Shown: positions 48,266-57,641 of the stretch, piece after piece
How positions within the stretch are numbered: position 1 is the first letter of the stretch
Layout of the letters: each line of letters begins with the position of its first letter
Notes under the pieces: model-generated
The model's database searches: none
The model's input: the letters and a program-made list of their open reading frames with translations, nothing else
What the model was told of the DNA's origin: nothing
Assembly (NCBI GenBank): GCA_036897485.1
Contig: JAYMTF010000081.1
Coordinates: 1 to 57,641, forward strand
Length of the DNA: 57,641 nt
Direction: 5' to 3'
Source of the DNA: Pelargonium nanum
Lineage: Eukaryota; Streptophyta; Magnoliopsida; Geraniales; Geraniaceae
Made by a program: the position numbers and the translations under genes

Positions 48266-51200
48266 ATGGGAACTGAGCAATGCGCCACTGTTTTGGAAGA
48301 TAATGAGCCGACCACAAGTGTGCCTGATGAAAACAACTTAGGTGATAAAACGATAAATGGGGTAGTTTGTGATCCAAGCGTGAATAGTCAAAGTGAAGAA
48401 GTAAACAAACCAAGTGATGTTTTGAAGAATCCTCTTGATGGCCCATATATTTATAGACAGGATGTTGTGATAAACAACAGTACTGGTATGATTGGGGTTG
48501 TTACAGAAGTTGCGGGTGATTCAGACTCGGATGACAGCAGTACTGACGATGAAAGCTGTGAAGATGATGATGATGAAGATGAAGATGAATATGAGGAGGA
48601 TGGTGAAAATGAAGGGGATGGTGATGGCAGTAGCAATGCAAATAAAAATGGTGATGGAAACAGAGATGGTGGGAGTTGTAAGAGCAGTCCACTTACAGAT
48701 AACCAGGTTCGGGTACTTTGGATGGACGACACAGAGTCTATCCAGACTTTTAATGATGTAAGAGTTCTCGATCGGGGATTCTTACATGGGGATTATGTTG
48801 CTGCTGCTTCAGAACCCACTGGGCAGGTAGGTGTTGTATTGGATGTTAACATAACTGTTGATTTATTAGCTCCTGATGGATCTATTGTAAGAGGGTACCC
48901 ATCCAAAGACTTGAAGCGAGTGAGGGATTTCACTGTGGGCGATTATGTTGTCCTTGGTCCATGGCTGGGCAGAATTGATGATGTCTTAGATAATGTGACT
49001 GTGTTATTTGATGATGGTTCTGTGTGTAAAGTTACAAAAGCCGAACCAATGCGTCTCAAACCAATATCCAAGAATCTCCTTGAAGATGGGCATTCTTCTT
49101 ACTACCCTGGCCAACGCGTTAGAGCAAGCTCTTCTTCGGTTTTTAAGAATTCCAGGTGGTTGTCTGGCTTGTGGAAACCCAACAGGTTGGAAGGTACTGT
49201 TACTAAGGTTACTGTTGCGTCTGTGTTTATCTATTGGATAGCGTCTGCTGGTTATGGGCCTAACTGTTCTACTACCCCGGCTGAAGAGCAGAGTCCAAAA
49301 AACTTAAAGCTGTTATCTTGTTTCACGCATGCTAATTGGCAACTAGGTGACTGGTGTCTTTTGCCATCATTGTCACTATCATCCTCTATTCCCTTGGACA
49401 AAGGCTTTTCGAAATTGAAAATTCATGATTCTAATAAAAGTGAATTAGATTCCATTCAGTCAGGAAGCGGGATTGAGTCAGAGGAGGTTGTACAAGAGGA
49501 ATCCTGTGGAAAGGGTGAATCCATGGATCTTCGTCAAGTGGTTGCGCCTGATGGAAATATTGGAAGTAGCGCTTCACCAGAATCTAGCTCCTGTGGTAGT
49601 TCATTGTCAGTTTCAAAGGAGTCTGTCCATGAAAGCTGGCCTCTTCACCGAAAGAAGATCCGTAAAGTTTCATTTAGGAGGGACAAGAAGACCCGTAAGA
49701 AAGAGGAAAATTTTGAAAGAGCCCTTTTGATTGTTAATACCAGGACAGTAGTTGATGTGGCATGGCAGGATGGAACGAGAAAACTCGGATTAGATTCAAC
49801 AGCTTTGATTCCAATTGACAGTCCTGGAGATCATGAATTTGTTTCTGAACAATATGTCGTGGAGAAGGCATCTGAAGAAGATGATGATGCTTTTGAAACT
49901 AAACGTGTTGGTGTTGTGAAAAGTGTTAATGCAAAGGAGCGAACAGCTCTTGTGAGATGGTTAAAGCCAGTGTCCAGGGCCGAAGATCCTAGGGAGTTTG
50001 AAGAAGAGGAAGTTGTTAGTGTGTATGAGCTAGAGGCACATCCAGATTATGATTATTGTTATGGGGACGTTGTCGTTCGGTTGACCCCCGTTTCTGTGCA
50101 AACTGCTTCAGGTGGAGACTCTCTTGATGACAAGAAGCAAGAAAATGGAGCAAATGAGGCTCGCTCAAATATGAAAAAGCACTCAGGAAATAAGAAAATT
50201 AAGGATGCATCTGGCAGTGAAACTTGTTTGGATTTCTCAGATCTGTCTTGGGTTGGAAATATAACAGGTCTTAAAGATGGTGATATTGAAGTTACATGGG
50301 CTGATGGAATGGTTTCAACGGTATGCTCCATGCCTAATTTATTGGAGAATTCTTTTTCCCTAACCGTGTGATTTATTTTTACATCAATACTAAATCTAAA
50401 AGCATGGTTTTAAATTACTAGAACCAGTAGTTTGCCTTTAAAATTCCTATCCTTCATGAAGTTGGCTACTGTCAAAGGTTAAAACCTTTTGCATTCCAAA
50501 TCAGATGTTTTATCATGTAAATAAGGGAAAGCAATCTGTCTTCTAGTTTGGATGTCTATTCATACGATAAGCTATTAACCTAAGCTTTCTTTGAGATAAT
50601 GTGAGTCCGTAATGGTTACTCATATGATATGAGCTTTAGTGCTACCTGTGATGGGCCAGATGGCATACCACTCGGGGTTCTATTTATTTATTTGTGTACA
50701 GCCAAATGTATCATTAAGTATATGATATCTTCCTTTTCCCGTTGGAGTCCTAAATCTTTTGACAAGTCATTGTGTTTTGTTGTAGGTTGGGCCTCAAGCA
50801 ATTTATGTTGTTGGTCGAGATGATGAAGATGATTCAATTGCTGGTGGTAGTGACATTAGCGATGATGCTGCTAGTTGGGAAACGATTAGTGATGATGATG
50901 AGATGGATGTCCTTGAGGATCCTAAAAGGGTTTGTTTCTTTCTTGAACTGTTGCTTAACTTTTACTAAATTTTACTTTACTTTCATGGCTGTTAGAGGAA
51001 CATCTATAGAGGAAATGATACTGTAGTTAAACTCTTACGTTCTAATAGCATATCTCTTGATTTGCATATTTTGTTAGCCAAAGTAGGTTGGATGGTTGAA
51101 TTAATCATGTTTGGAATCCCTCTTGTTGGAATTGAAACATCAAATGGTTGTATGCTAGAAAAACACCTTGGGCTTTAATATGCTCTATAATCCATGTAAG

Positions 51201-53228
51201 TTGTGTATTCTATTTGCTTCTCGAGTAAATGACGTGAGCTTATGTTGTTTTAGGAGCTTGGGCTACAAAATGCCTCTGAGACAAATCCTGAGGCTGAAGA
51301 GGGTGAAGCTAATAATACCGGAAGAAATCCAGCGCTTTCTCTTCCTTTGGCTGCACTAGGGTTTGTTACCAGGCTCGCAAGTGGAATATTTTCACGAGGA
51401 CAAAAGCATTTGGACTCAAAAGCTGAAATTGATCCTGAATCCGAGCTTACCATAACAATTTCTGAAGGAAAAGATTCTAGTGATGAATCTTGCTCTCAGA
51501 AATCTAATATCACTGATAATTCTGGTGCGGAAACTACTTGTGAAAAAGGAGAGGAGCATGTTGCCACAGACTCTCCTGATTTGTTCAATGCAACGTGCAG
51601 CCCCAAAACAGAGAAACTAACTGATGCAGCATGTTATGAGGAGGAGATTTGCACCTTCAAACGCTTTGATATAACAAAAGACCCTTTGGATCATTACTTT
51701 CTCAGTGCAAGTGGACAGGTATGTGTTTCAATTATTTACTGTTCTCTTCTAGTTTATGACCATTTGGCATTTTAGCAAGGCTCCTGAAACCAATTAACTT
51801 CTGTCAACATGAACTTCAGCATCTATAAATGCACTATGGTGTAATTATTTAAAAGTAAGTTTAACAAAAGCTTCGGCTTTGGGGAATACAATGTATTGAA
51901 AATGATGAATGATGTAAGAAATGTTTTTCAGTTATACTTTCACGTGTCTTGATAGTTTCCTTCATTGGCTTAGGTGCTGTTTTTACATAATAATTGTACT
52001 CAAATACTGATTTCCCAGTCTTTTTACTTTGTGTAAAAAGAAAGTTCTTGCCTATTTCTTGTCTACTACTTGAAGTATTGAACTTCTTATTAAATAACTT
52101 GTAGAATAACAATGGAAGGAAGTGGTTCAAAAAAGTTAACCAAGATTGGAGTATCCTTCAGAATAATCTTCCTGGTAAGCAACATATCATTGTATCAGAA
52201 TCTCTAATGTCTTGTTGAGAGTCGTCAAACATTCCCCATCCTAGTTACTATTGACATGCATAAACAATATATTTTTATAAAAACAGATGGGATCTATGTA
52301 CGAGCTTACGAAGATCGCATGGATCTCTTGAGGGCGGTAATAGTTGGGGCGTATGGGACTCCTTATCAAGATGGCCTCTTCTTCTTTGACTTCCACCTTC
52401 CTCCAGAGTACCCTGATGTTCCACCGGTATTAAACGTTAATTTTTATACTTCAATCTTTGATTCAAAGTACTCTCTGCATTTTTATGGTTTACTTCTTAT
52501 TTGACGTGAAGAAAGTGCTCACTTTTTTCATCTACTCTTGTTTGGGTTGTCGTGATGCAGTCAGCTTACTATCACTCTGGTGGATGGCGGATAAACCCAA
52601 ACTTGTACGAGGAAGGAAAGGTGTGCTTGAGTCTTTTAAATACCTGGACTGGCAAAGGAAATGAGGTCTGGGATCCATCATCTTCTAGCATCCTTCAGGT
52701 CCTGGTCTCACTTCAAGGACTAGTGCTAAATTCGAAACCATATTTTAATGAAGCTGGGTACGATAAGCAAATCGGGACAGGTGAAGGAGAGAAAAATTCG
52801 TTGTCCTACAATGAGAATACCTTTTTGCTAAACTGCAAGACAATGATGTATCTCATGCGGAAGCCTCCCAAGGTGATATTTTACAAGGGCTGCTGATTTC
52901 TAATCTTTTACTTCTATTACTGTATATGAAGATCTTTTGAATTGCCATAAACGTGTTAATGTAATATCATGTTCAGGACTTTGGAGAGCTTGTCAAGGAG
53001 CACTTCAGGAAACGAGGTTATTATATCCTCAAGGCCTGTGATGCATACATGAAAGGCTACTTGATCGGTTCATTGACTAAAGATGCCTCCACAAGTGATG
53101 AAAAGACTGCAAATTCAACGTCAGTTGGTTTCAAGCTGATGCTGGCTAAGATTGTTCCGAAACTTTTCTTGGCGCTGAATGAAGTTGGAGCAGACTGTAA
53201 TGATTTTAAGCATCTGCAACAGTCATAG
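48266..53228 (+). CDS. UBC23: UBC23, UBE2O-like large ubiquitin-conjugating enzyme
   Basis: Seven exons, 48266-50320 (685 codons in one exon), 50786-50929, 51254-51718, 52105-52174, 52287-52426, 52561-52872 and 52977-53228, encode 1145 residues, close to Arabidopsis UBC23 (At2g16920). An acidic low-complexity tract spans about 85-122. SH3-like tudor/KOW-type repeats follow (VRVLWMDDTESIQTF, VTVLFDDGSVCKV, VEVTWADG-like words), as in UBE2O conserved regions. The UBC fold is about 895-1060. The catalytic Cys is near residue 980 in GKVCLSLLNTW. The usual HPN motif reads NPN (RINPNLYEEG), as in UBE2O. UBE2O acts as a combined E2/E3 and clears orphan subunits in animals; the plant substrate is not known to me. 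ATG 48266 is chosen because a splice acceptor directly precedes it. Confidence 0.94.
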
Positions 53229-53944
53229 AAGTTCTGGAAGGTGAATTTCCAAGTTCTCCGTAAGGAGGAAGAGGTCAGTTTCGTTAGTTTTCTTAACTCG
53301 AAGATTCCAGATACTCGAAAATGTGAAGTCTTTTCATGCGCTAAGTGGTGTTCTGTTATTATTCATTTATCCATCATCAACATGTGGTTCGACACTTGCA
53401 TCGGTTGAATATTTTGGAGCAAATCAGTGGGGCTACCGGGTGGGAACTTTGGTTGGCAAAAACAGCTAATTATGGATAGTTGCATTCTTTTGAATTTGGC
53501 TGCTAACTTATTGTGTTGGCACAGTTTCTTCCCGGGATTGGGGAAGGGGTCGGGTTTTACTTTGTGCGTATGTTCAGGATTCATGATTTTAACTCGACGA
53601 TAGTGTATTTGAATACCTTTTCTATTTTGTTACTTCTGTTGCAAAAAAAAAAGTTGCAGCTACTGAAACCCTTAAGCTTCTAGGACTGAAGACACATCCC
53701 CAAGATTGAAATTTATTGTTTGATTGATGGAAGGCATCAGTTTCTGCACTTAACAATTACTGGTTTTTACTGTATATATATATGTGTGTGTTGGAGTTGG
53801 AGTGTTCATAGATTTTGTCTACCTATTGGATATAAAAATATATATTATATACTGTACCATCATCACATGCCTTTGAGCTTGTACATTATCATATATAGGG
53901 GCATATACAACAACATATTTCTCAAGTTGTCATTATTTGTTTAG
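53229..53944. other. UBC23 3' flank
   Basis: Probably the UBC23 3'UTR to roughly 53.7 kb, followed by AT-rich DNA with short TA/TG repeats near 53775. No gene is seen. Confidence 0.6.
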
Positions 53945-55320
53945 TATATTTGATGATTTTAGTCGAGCTACTTGAGACTTTTGGATGAAAGATGAATCCA
54001 AAACGCGTGTGTTAGTTTTTTTTTATGTTGGGTACAAACATAGCTCGATATGGAGGTCAAGGTTCTAAGGATTGACAATAGATTAGAGTTTAATTATCAT
54101 GAGTTAGTCGCTTGCTACTATACTAATGGGATTAAACGACAGCAGCAAAATGTAGTCGAACATAACACATATTGGAGTTTGCTTTTACACTTAAATTTCA
54201 AGTCGACTTACGTATTCAATTTTGGGGTGAGTGTGTGCGTACTACTTACCGCAACATATTAGGATTTTGTTCCCTATATTAAAAACCGTAAGACCTCGTT
54301 TGAGTTGTTATAGGGAAGTCGACTCACTTATGGTTACTAAGGTGTTTCGAATGTTTGTGTTATGCACATACAAAAGCTCATGACAAGTTTACTCTTCAAT
54401 CCTGTCATGGGGGTTTTTACTGGGCACCCTCATAGTCAAAAGGGATTAGTATACAATCTTGGAACAAATATCATTTGTATTTTATGAGATGTTCAATTTT
54501 GGAAATACTCGTATCCGTTTGCTCATATTTCAGAGATTTGTGCTATGCCCTTCCCTATTACCTGTAAAACAACACTAAAATATGTCAACAACATTGTCTG
54601 AGTTTTAATACACACCTTACTGCCTTTCATTTTTCTTTTGGAGCCTGAATTATATTCCTCTCTCCCTTCGGCTAACTCGACAATATATATTGTTTCTCAT
54701 TTTTATTTCCCACCAGAGATTTTCTTTCTTCACACTGCTTTCTTAGTGGCCATCTCCTCCACGGATGAGGCCAAAACATTTCCTCAGACAATCAAGCACA
54801 TATGTTGGAGGGAGACCATGCCAAAGGAAATCTATGCTCTTAAAGCAATCAAACCTGGACCTCGATGACTCTTCCACCTAGAAAGTGAGCTATTGACTCT
54901 TAAGTGGTTTTATAAGATCAAATATCGACCACATGGGAGCATTGACCGATATAAAGCTCACCTGGTTGCAAAGGGTTACACACGTATCGAAGGTGTTGAC
55001 TACAACAAGACGTTTGCTCTAATTTCTAAATTGGTTACAGTTAGATGCCTCTTAGTCGTTGCTTTCCCTCATAACTGGCCACTTCGCCAATTAAAAACTA
55101 CTAATGTCTATCTTCATAGCGACTTGGAGGAAGAGGGTTACCAACATGACAAAACAAAAATGGCCCTCCAATTAACTTGGAGCTCAATTACACGATTGAA
55201 TATAAAAAGAAAAAAAAATGTTGTTAGAACAGAGTTGTTGATATCTTGCCAAGGGTGCCATTTGAGCAATGTCAAGTGCATACCTCTGTGGTGCCTAAGT
55301 GGATACATGAGGTAGAGACA
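53945..55320 (+). pseudogene. decayed Ty1/copia pol (integrase to reverse transcriptase)
   Basis: Read across several frame changes and stops, the plus strand follows copia pol in order. First comes DDFSRAT with KVLRIDNRLEF from the integrase core. A post-integrase stretch with GVFTGHPHSQKGLVYNL follows, then the linker (AISSTDEAKTF, CWRETMPKEI). The start of reverse transcriptase is KWFYKIKYRPHGSIDRYKAH, LVAKGYTRIEGVDYNKTFA and LVTVRCLL. The YVDD active site, the RNase H domain, gag and protease, and both LTRs are not seen. Multiple stops show it is long dead. It lies about 700 bp beyond the UBC23 stop codon, in the same orientation. Confidence 0.8.
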
Positions 55321-55860
55321 AGTTATTAAGGGGCCTGAGAGGCTCAAGGCTTATTGGCTCAGTTAGTGCTGGATCCTACTGGTTTGCCAGATTATAAACT
55401 ACATCAAGGATTTATCATATTCAAGGAAAATGTGTGTATGGGTATCCAAGGTCATGTCAAACAAACAAGGAAAAAAGGGTTAGGGAATGTGTTATAAACC
55501 CCAACACTGGGTAATACCAAAAGTGTCTTCTAAGTTGGCAACAGTGGAGGAGTTCCTCACCACAAACAGTTGCTCACACAACAGCCATATTGCTTCAGAG
55601 GAAGAAGGAAGCAGAGACCTAATGACACAACATAGGAGGATTGGTCTGCTCTTTATAGCTAGTTTCCAAAATTTGATCCATGAGGACTTCTAATCCAAGT
55701 TCCAACAGTCATATTGATTCAAAGGTGCTGCACATCCATAACTAGCAATATGAAGTATAACACAAGTAATAGTTGAAGCCACCATAAGAACTTCACACAT
55801 TTCATTCCCCACTTTTTAACTGCAAATATACATACACTCACTTAAACACGAAGAACTCAA
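55321..55860. other. unassigned sequence between copia relic and minisatellite
   Basis: The first 150 bp may be further decayed copia sequence but I cannot align it with confidence. The rest has no recognisable gene or repeat. Confidence 0.4.
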
Positions 55861-56225
55861 ATTCAAGAAATAATATTCATATGCTCTCAAACGCCAAGAG
55901 ATCAAACTTAATAAACAATTTTTGTAGACACTAAATAACACCAAGATTAAAGAAACAATTTCCATACTCTCAAACACAAGAACTTGCTATACAATTTCCA
56001 TACGCTCAAGCACCAAGAATGGAGCAATTCCCATTTACTCTCTCTAACACCAAGAATAGGAATTCAAGGAACGATTTCCATGCAATCTCAAGTGACAGAA
56101 ATTTCCACACTTTCAAACACCAGAAACTAAATTTCGACAATTTCCATGCACTCTCAGCTTGAATTCAAGAAACAATTTCCATACACTCAAGAACGTGAAT
56201 TCAATATACAATTTCCATCCTCAGG
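55861..56225. repeat. degenerate minisatellite, about nine copies
   Basis: A unit of the form ACAATTTCCATAC-CTC followed by AAACACCAAGAA recurs about nine times with spacings of roughly 25-50 bp. Good copies lie near 55954, 55990, 56135 and 56171, poorer ones near 55870, 56024, 56070, 56097 and 56205. Copies differ by small substitutions and indels. The array lies downstream of the DUF1279 gene and may partly fall in its 3' region. Confidence 0.75.
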
Positions 56226-56464
56226 CAAAACAAACCAACTTCATTTTCAACTTTCCTTCTGTTAAGTTCAAAATCAAGCCTCATTTTCAGTCACAGATTT
56301 TTCATATCTAAATCAACCTCAAAGTTGTAAATTTTATCACAGAACAAGAATTTGAATGGAGATTCCAAATGCAGTAATCCATTTATTATAAAAATCCCAA
56401 TGTGCAAAAAGGAAGTAACAATAAAAACCCTAGAAAAGCACAGAGAAATAAAGAACCATAGGAT

Positions 56465-56908
56465 TCATACACCGGTTTTCAGAATCTTCCTCCGAGCCAA
56501 GAACCTTGCAATTGGCGGCGTCAGGGCGATGGTAATGGGGATGCGGACCGGGATTAGGGCCTTGTTGCAAAGCAGCGCCAGAGCAAAAGCTCCACCGCTG
56601 GTCGCCGCGAGCTCCGCCGTCTTGTCGCCAAGATTCTTCTCTTTCGCGACCACCACCGCCTTCTGCTTGGCCGTTTCGTCAATGACGACACCGGTTTCCG
56701 AATAGAGGTCAGGTTGAGGCGGAGGAAGGTCTTTGGAGGGGACGCCGGGGAGGTGGAGCTTGTTGAAGATGGAGACGACGTCGGCGTTGCTCTTGATGGC
56801 GACGTAGAGGCCGGCGATGGTAGCGCCGGAGACGGAGAGGTGGACGCCGAGAGCTACTTTTCCGTACTTTTTGATTAATTCTTTAAATCGGCCGCCGGAG
56901 AAAATCAT
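56465..56908 (-). CDS. DUF1279 (FAM210-like) protein
   Basis: One intronless frame of 147 residues. It begins MIFSGGRFKELIKKYGKVAL, followed by the DUF1279 core with a hydrophobic segment (VHLSVSGATIAGLYVAI, about 22-38). After a Pro-rich linker (about 60-75) a second hydrophobic stretch runs from about 107 to 135 (GGAFALALLCNKALIPVRIP, ITIALTPPIARFL) and the end is basic (ARRKILKTGV). The family spans membranes; animal members (FAM210A/B) are mitochondrial. Arabidopsis At2g20940 is the apparent homologue. Function in plants is unknown. Its coding DNA is much more GC-rich than its surroundings and a GC-rich leader continues to about 56940. Confidence 0.9.
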   Translation of the reverse strand: MIFSGGRFKELIKKYGKVALGVHLSVSGATIAGLYVAIKSNADVVSIFNKLHLPGVPSKDLPPPQPDLYSETGVVIDETAKQKAVVVAKEKNLGDKTAELAATSGGAFALALLCNKALIPVRIPITIALTPPIARFLARRKILKTGV

Positions 56909-57641
56909 TGTGGCGGTGGTGAGGTAGGGAACGTGGAGGCGATTGGGGTTATTATATTGCGTCTAGGGTTTTATGAGGGTTTCTTGAAGAAGAGGATACA
57001 TTTGGGTTTGTCGTAAATTGGGCCATGTCTTGAAGTTCAAGACTTCAATAATTCATTAAATAATTGTTTTTAAAAATACATAGATAATAGTCATAACAAT
57101 ATTTCTCAAAAAAAAAAAAAAAAATAGTCATCATAATATGATTATGTAAAATAAAAGTATATTAAAACAAAGGTTTGTCTAACATGTGCAACTTGGTACA
57201 TATGAAGGAGTATTGAAATTCAAATTTTGTATTATTTTATTATTTATTTACTAACTTTAATGCACTTTTTATGTTTACAATAAACAATAAAAAAAGTATA
57301 TTAAAAATTAGGGTTTGTGCCTCTCTTTCTCTCTGTCGTTTTGAGAGTCGAATAGGGTTTTGTTTGGCTACGATTGCTCTTGATTTCAAAGCGGCAGCAA
57401 TCTCTTGAATTTTCATATAACAAATTTCGGTCTTTCTCGTTCTGATAACGAATCTTGCTTTGATAGCAAGTTAGGGTTTTGTTAGAGTTTGCAGATTTGC
57501 GGCGTAGATTCGCGGTATATTTTTTTGGTTTGCGTTCAGGCCAGCAAGAGACGATTGCAAAGAAGGAGAAGGTGGCTTGAAAGGTGGTGATCTGGTCAGA
57601 GTCATCGGATCAGACTTCTAGTTTGCTGTCGGATCAAATGA
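56909..57641. other. upstream of DUF1279 gene; probable leader of an outside gene
   Basis: From 56909 to about 57000 is the minus-strand gene's leader. From 57000 to 57300 is AT-rich promoter-like DNA with an A-run at 57107-57123. From about 57305 a C/T-rich stretch (CCTCTCTTTCTCTCTGTCG) and several TTAGGGTTTTG words look like the 5'UTR of a plus-strand gene whose coding part lies beyond the window. No coding frame is identifiable. Confidence 0.45.

Noticed and set aside
48451-48732. Minus-strand Ser-rich frame
   Set aside because: Antisense shadow of the acidic tract of UBC23.
1-57641. CRISPR arrays, operons, prokaryotic defence or phage genes
   Set aside because: The sequence is plant nuclear DNA with spliced genes; no regularly spaced direct repeats of CRISPR type occur.

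Overview
The window is nuclear DNA of a flowering plant, almost certainly a eudicot and probably a rosid. The evidence is AT-rich intergenic DNA, compact GT-AG introns, plant-specific families (clade D PP2C, CPP1, UBC23) and a plant mix of MULE, hAT, Stowaway and Tourist elements, tRNA-derived SINEs and copia/gypsy relics. I see no organelle, bacterial or viral genes. All gene models are spliced by hand from conserved protein sequence; every frame closes and every intron is GT-AG except one GC-AG.

Layout. 0-1.4 kb: two terminal-inverted-repeat elements with intact 9-bp target duplications, the first a Pack-MULE-like element carrying a gene fragment. 1.47-5.08 kb (+): CPP1, a chloroplast J-like protein. 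6.17-10.8 kb (-): a clade D PP2C with a long leader. 11.8-27 kb: about 15 kb without a convincing gene, holding SINEs, a hAT-type MITE, RNase H and gypsy relics and a foldback element. 27.1-38.2 kb (+): an RBM39/CC1-like splicing factor whose introns carry several MITEs. 39.1-42.8 kb (+): RPN3 of the 26S proteasome lid. 43.6-45.9 kb (-): TRAPPC2L, a TRAPP complex subunit. 47.4-53.2 kb (+): UBC23, a UBE2O-like giant E2. 53.9-55.3 kb: a decayed copia pol. 55.86-56.23 kb: a degenerate minisatellite. 56.47-56.91 kb (-): a DUF1279 protein. The last 300 bp look like the leader of a gene beyond the window.

The seven intact genes are housekeeping genes with no evident shared pathway, although RPN3 and UBC23 both serve ubiquitin-dependent turnover. 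From memory, the CC1-like and UBC23 homologues are near neighbours in Arabidopsis (At2g16940, At2g16920), as are TRAPPC2L and the DUF1279 gene (At2g20930, At2g20940), so this looks like an ancestral block that Arabidopsis has split.

I found no new multi-gene system. The most notable items are the Pack-MULE-like capture of an SMP-30/phosphotriesterase-like exon beside a second TSD-flanked element just upstream of CPP1, a GC-AG intron in RPN3, a three-armed foldback element next to the CC1-like leader, and a cluster of at least four SINEs.
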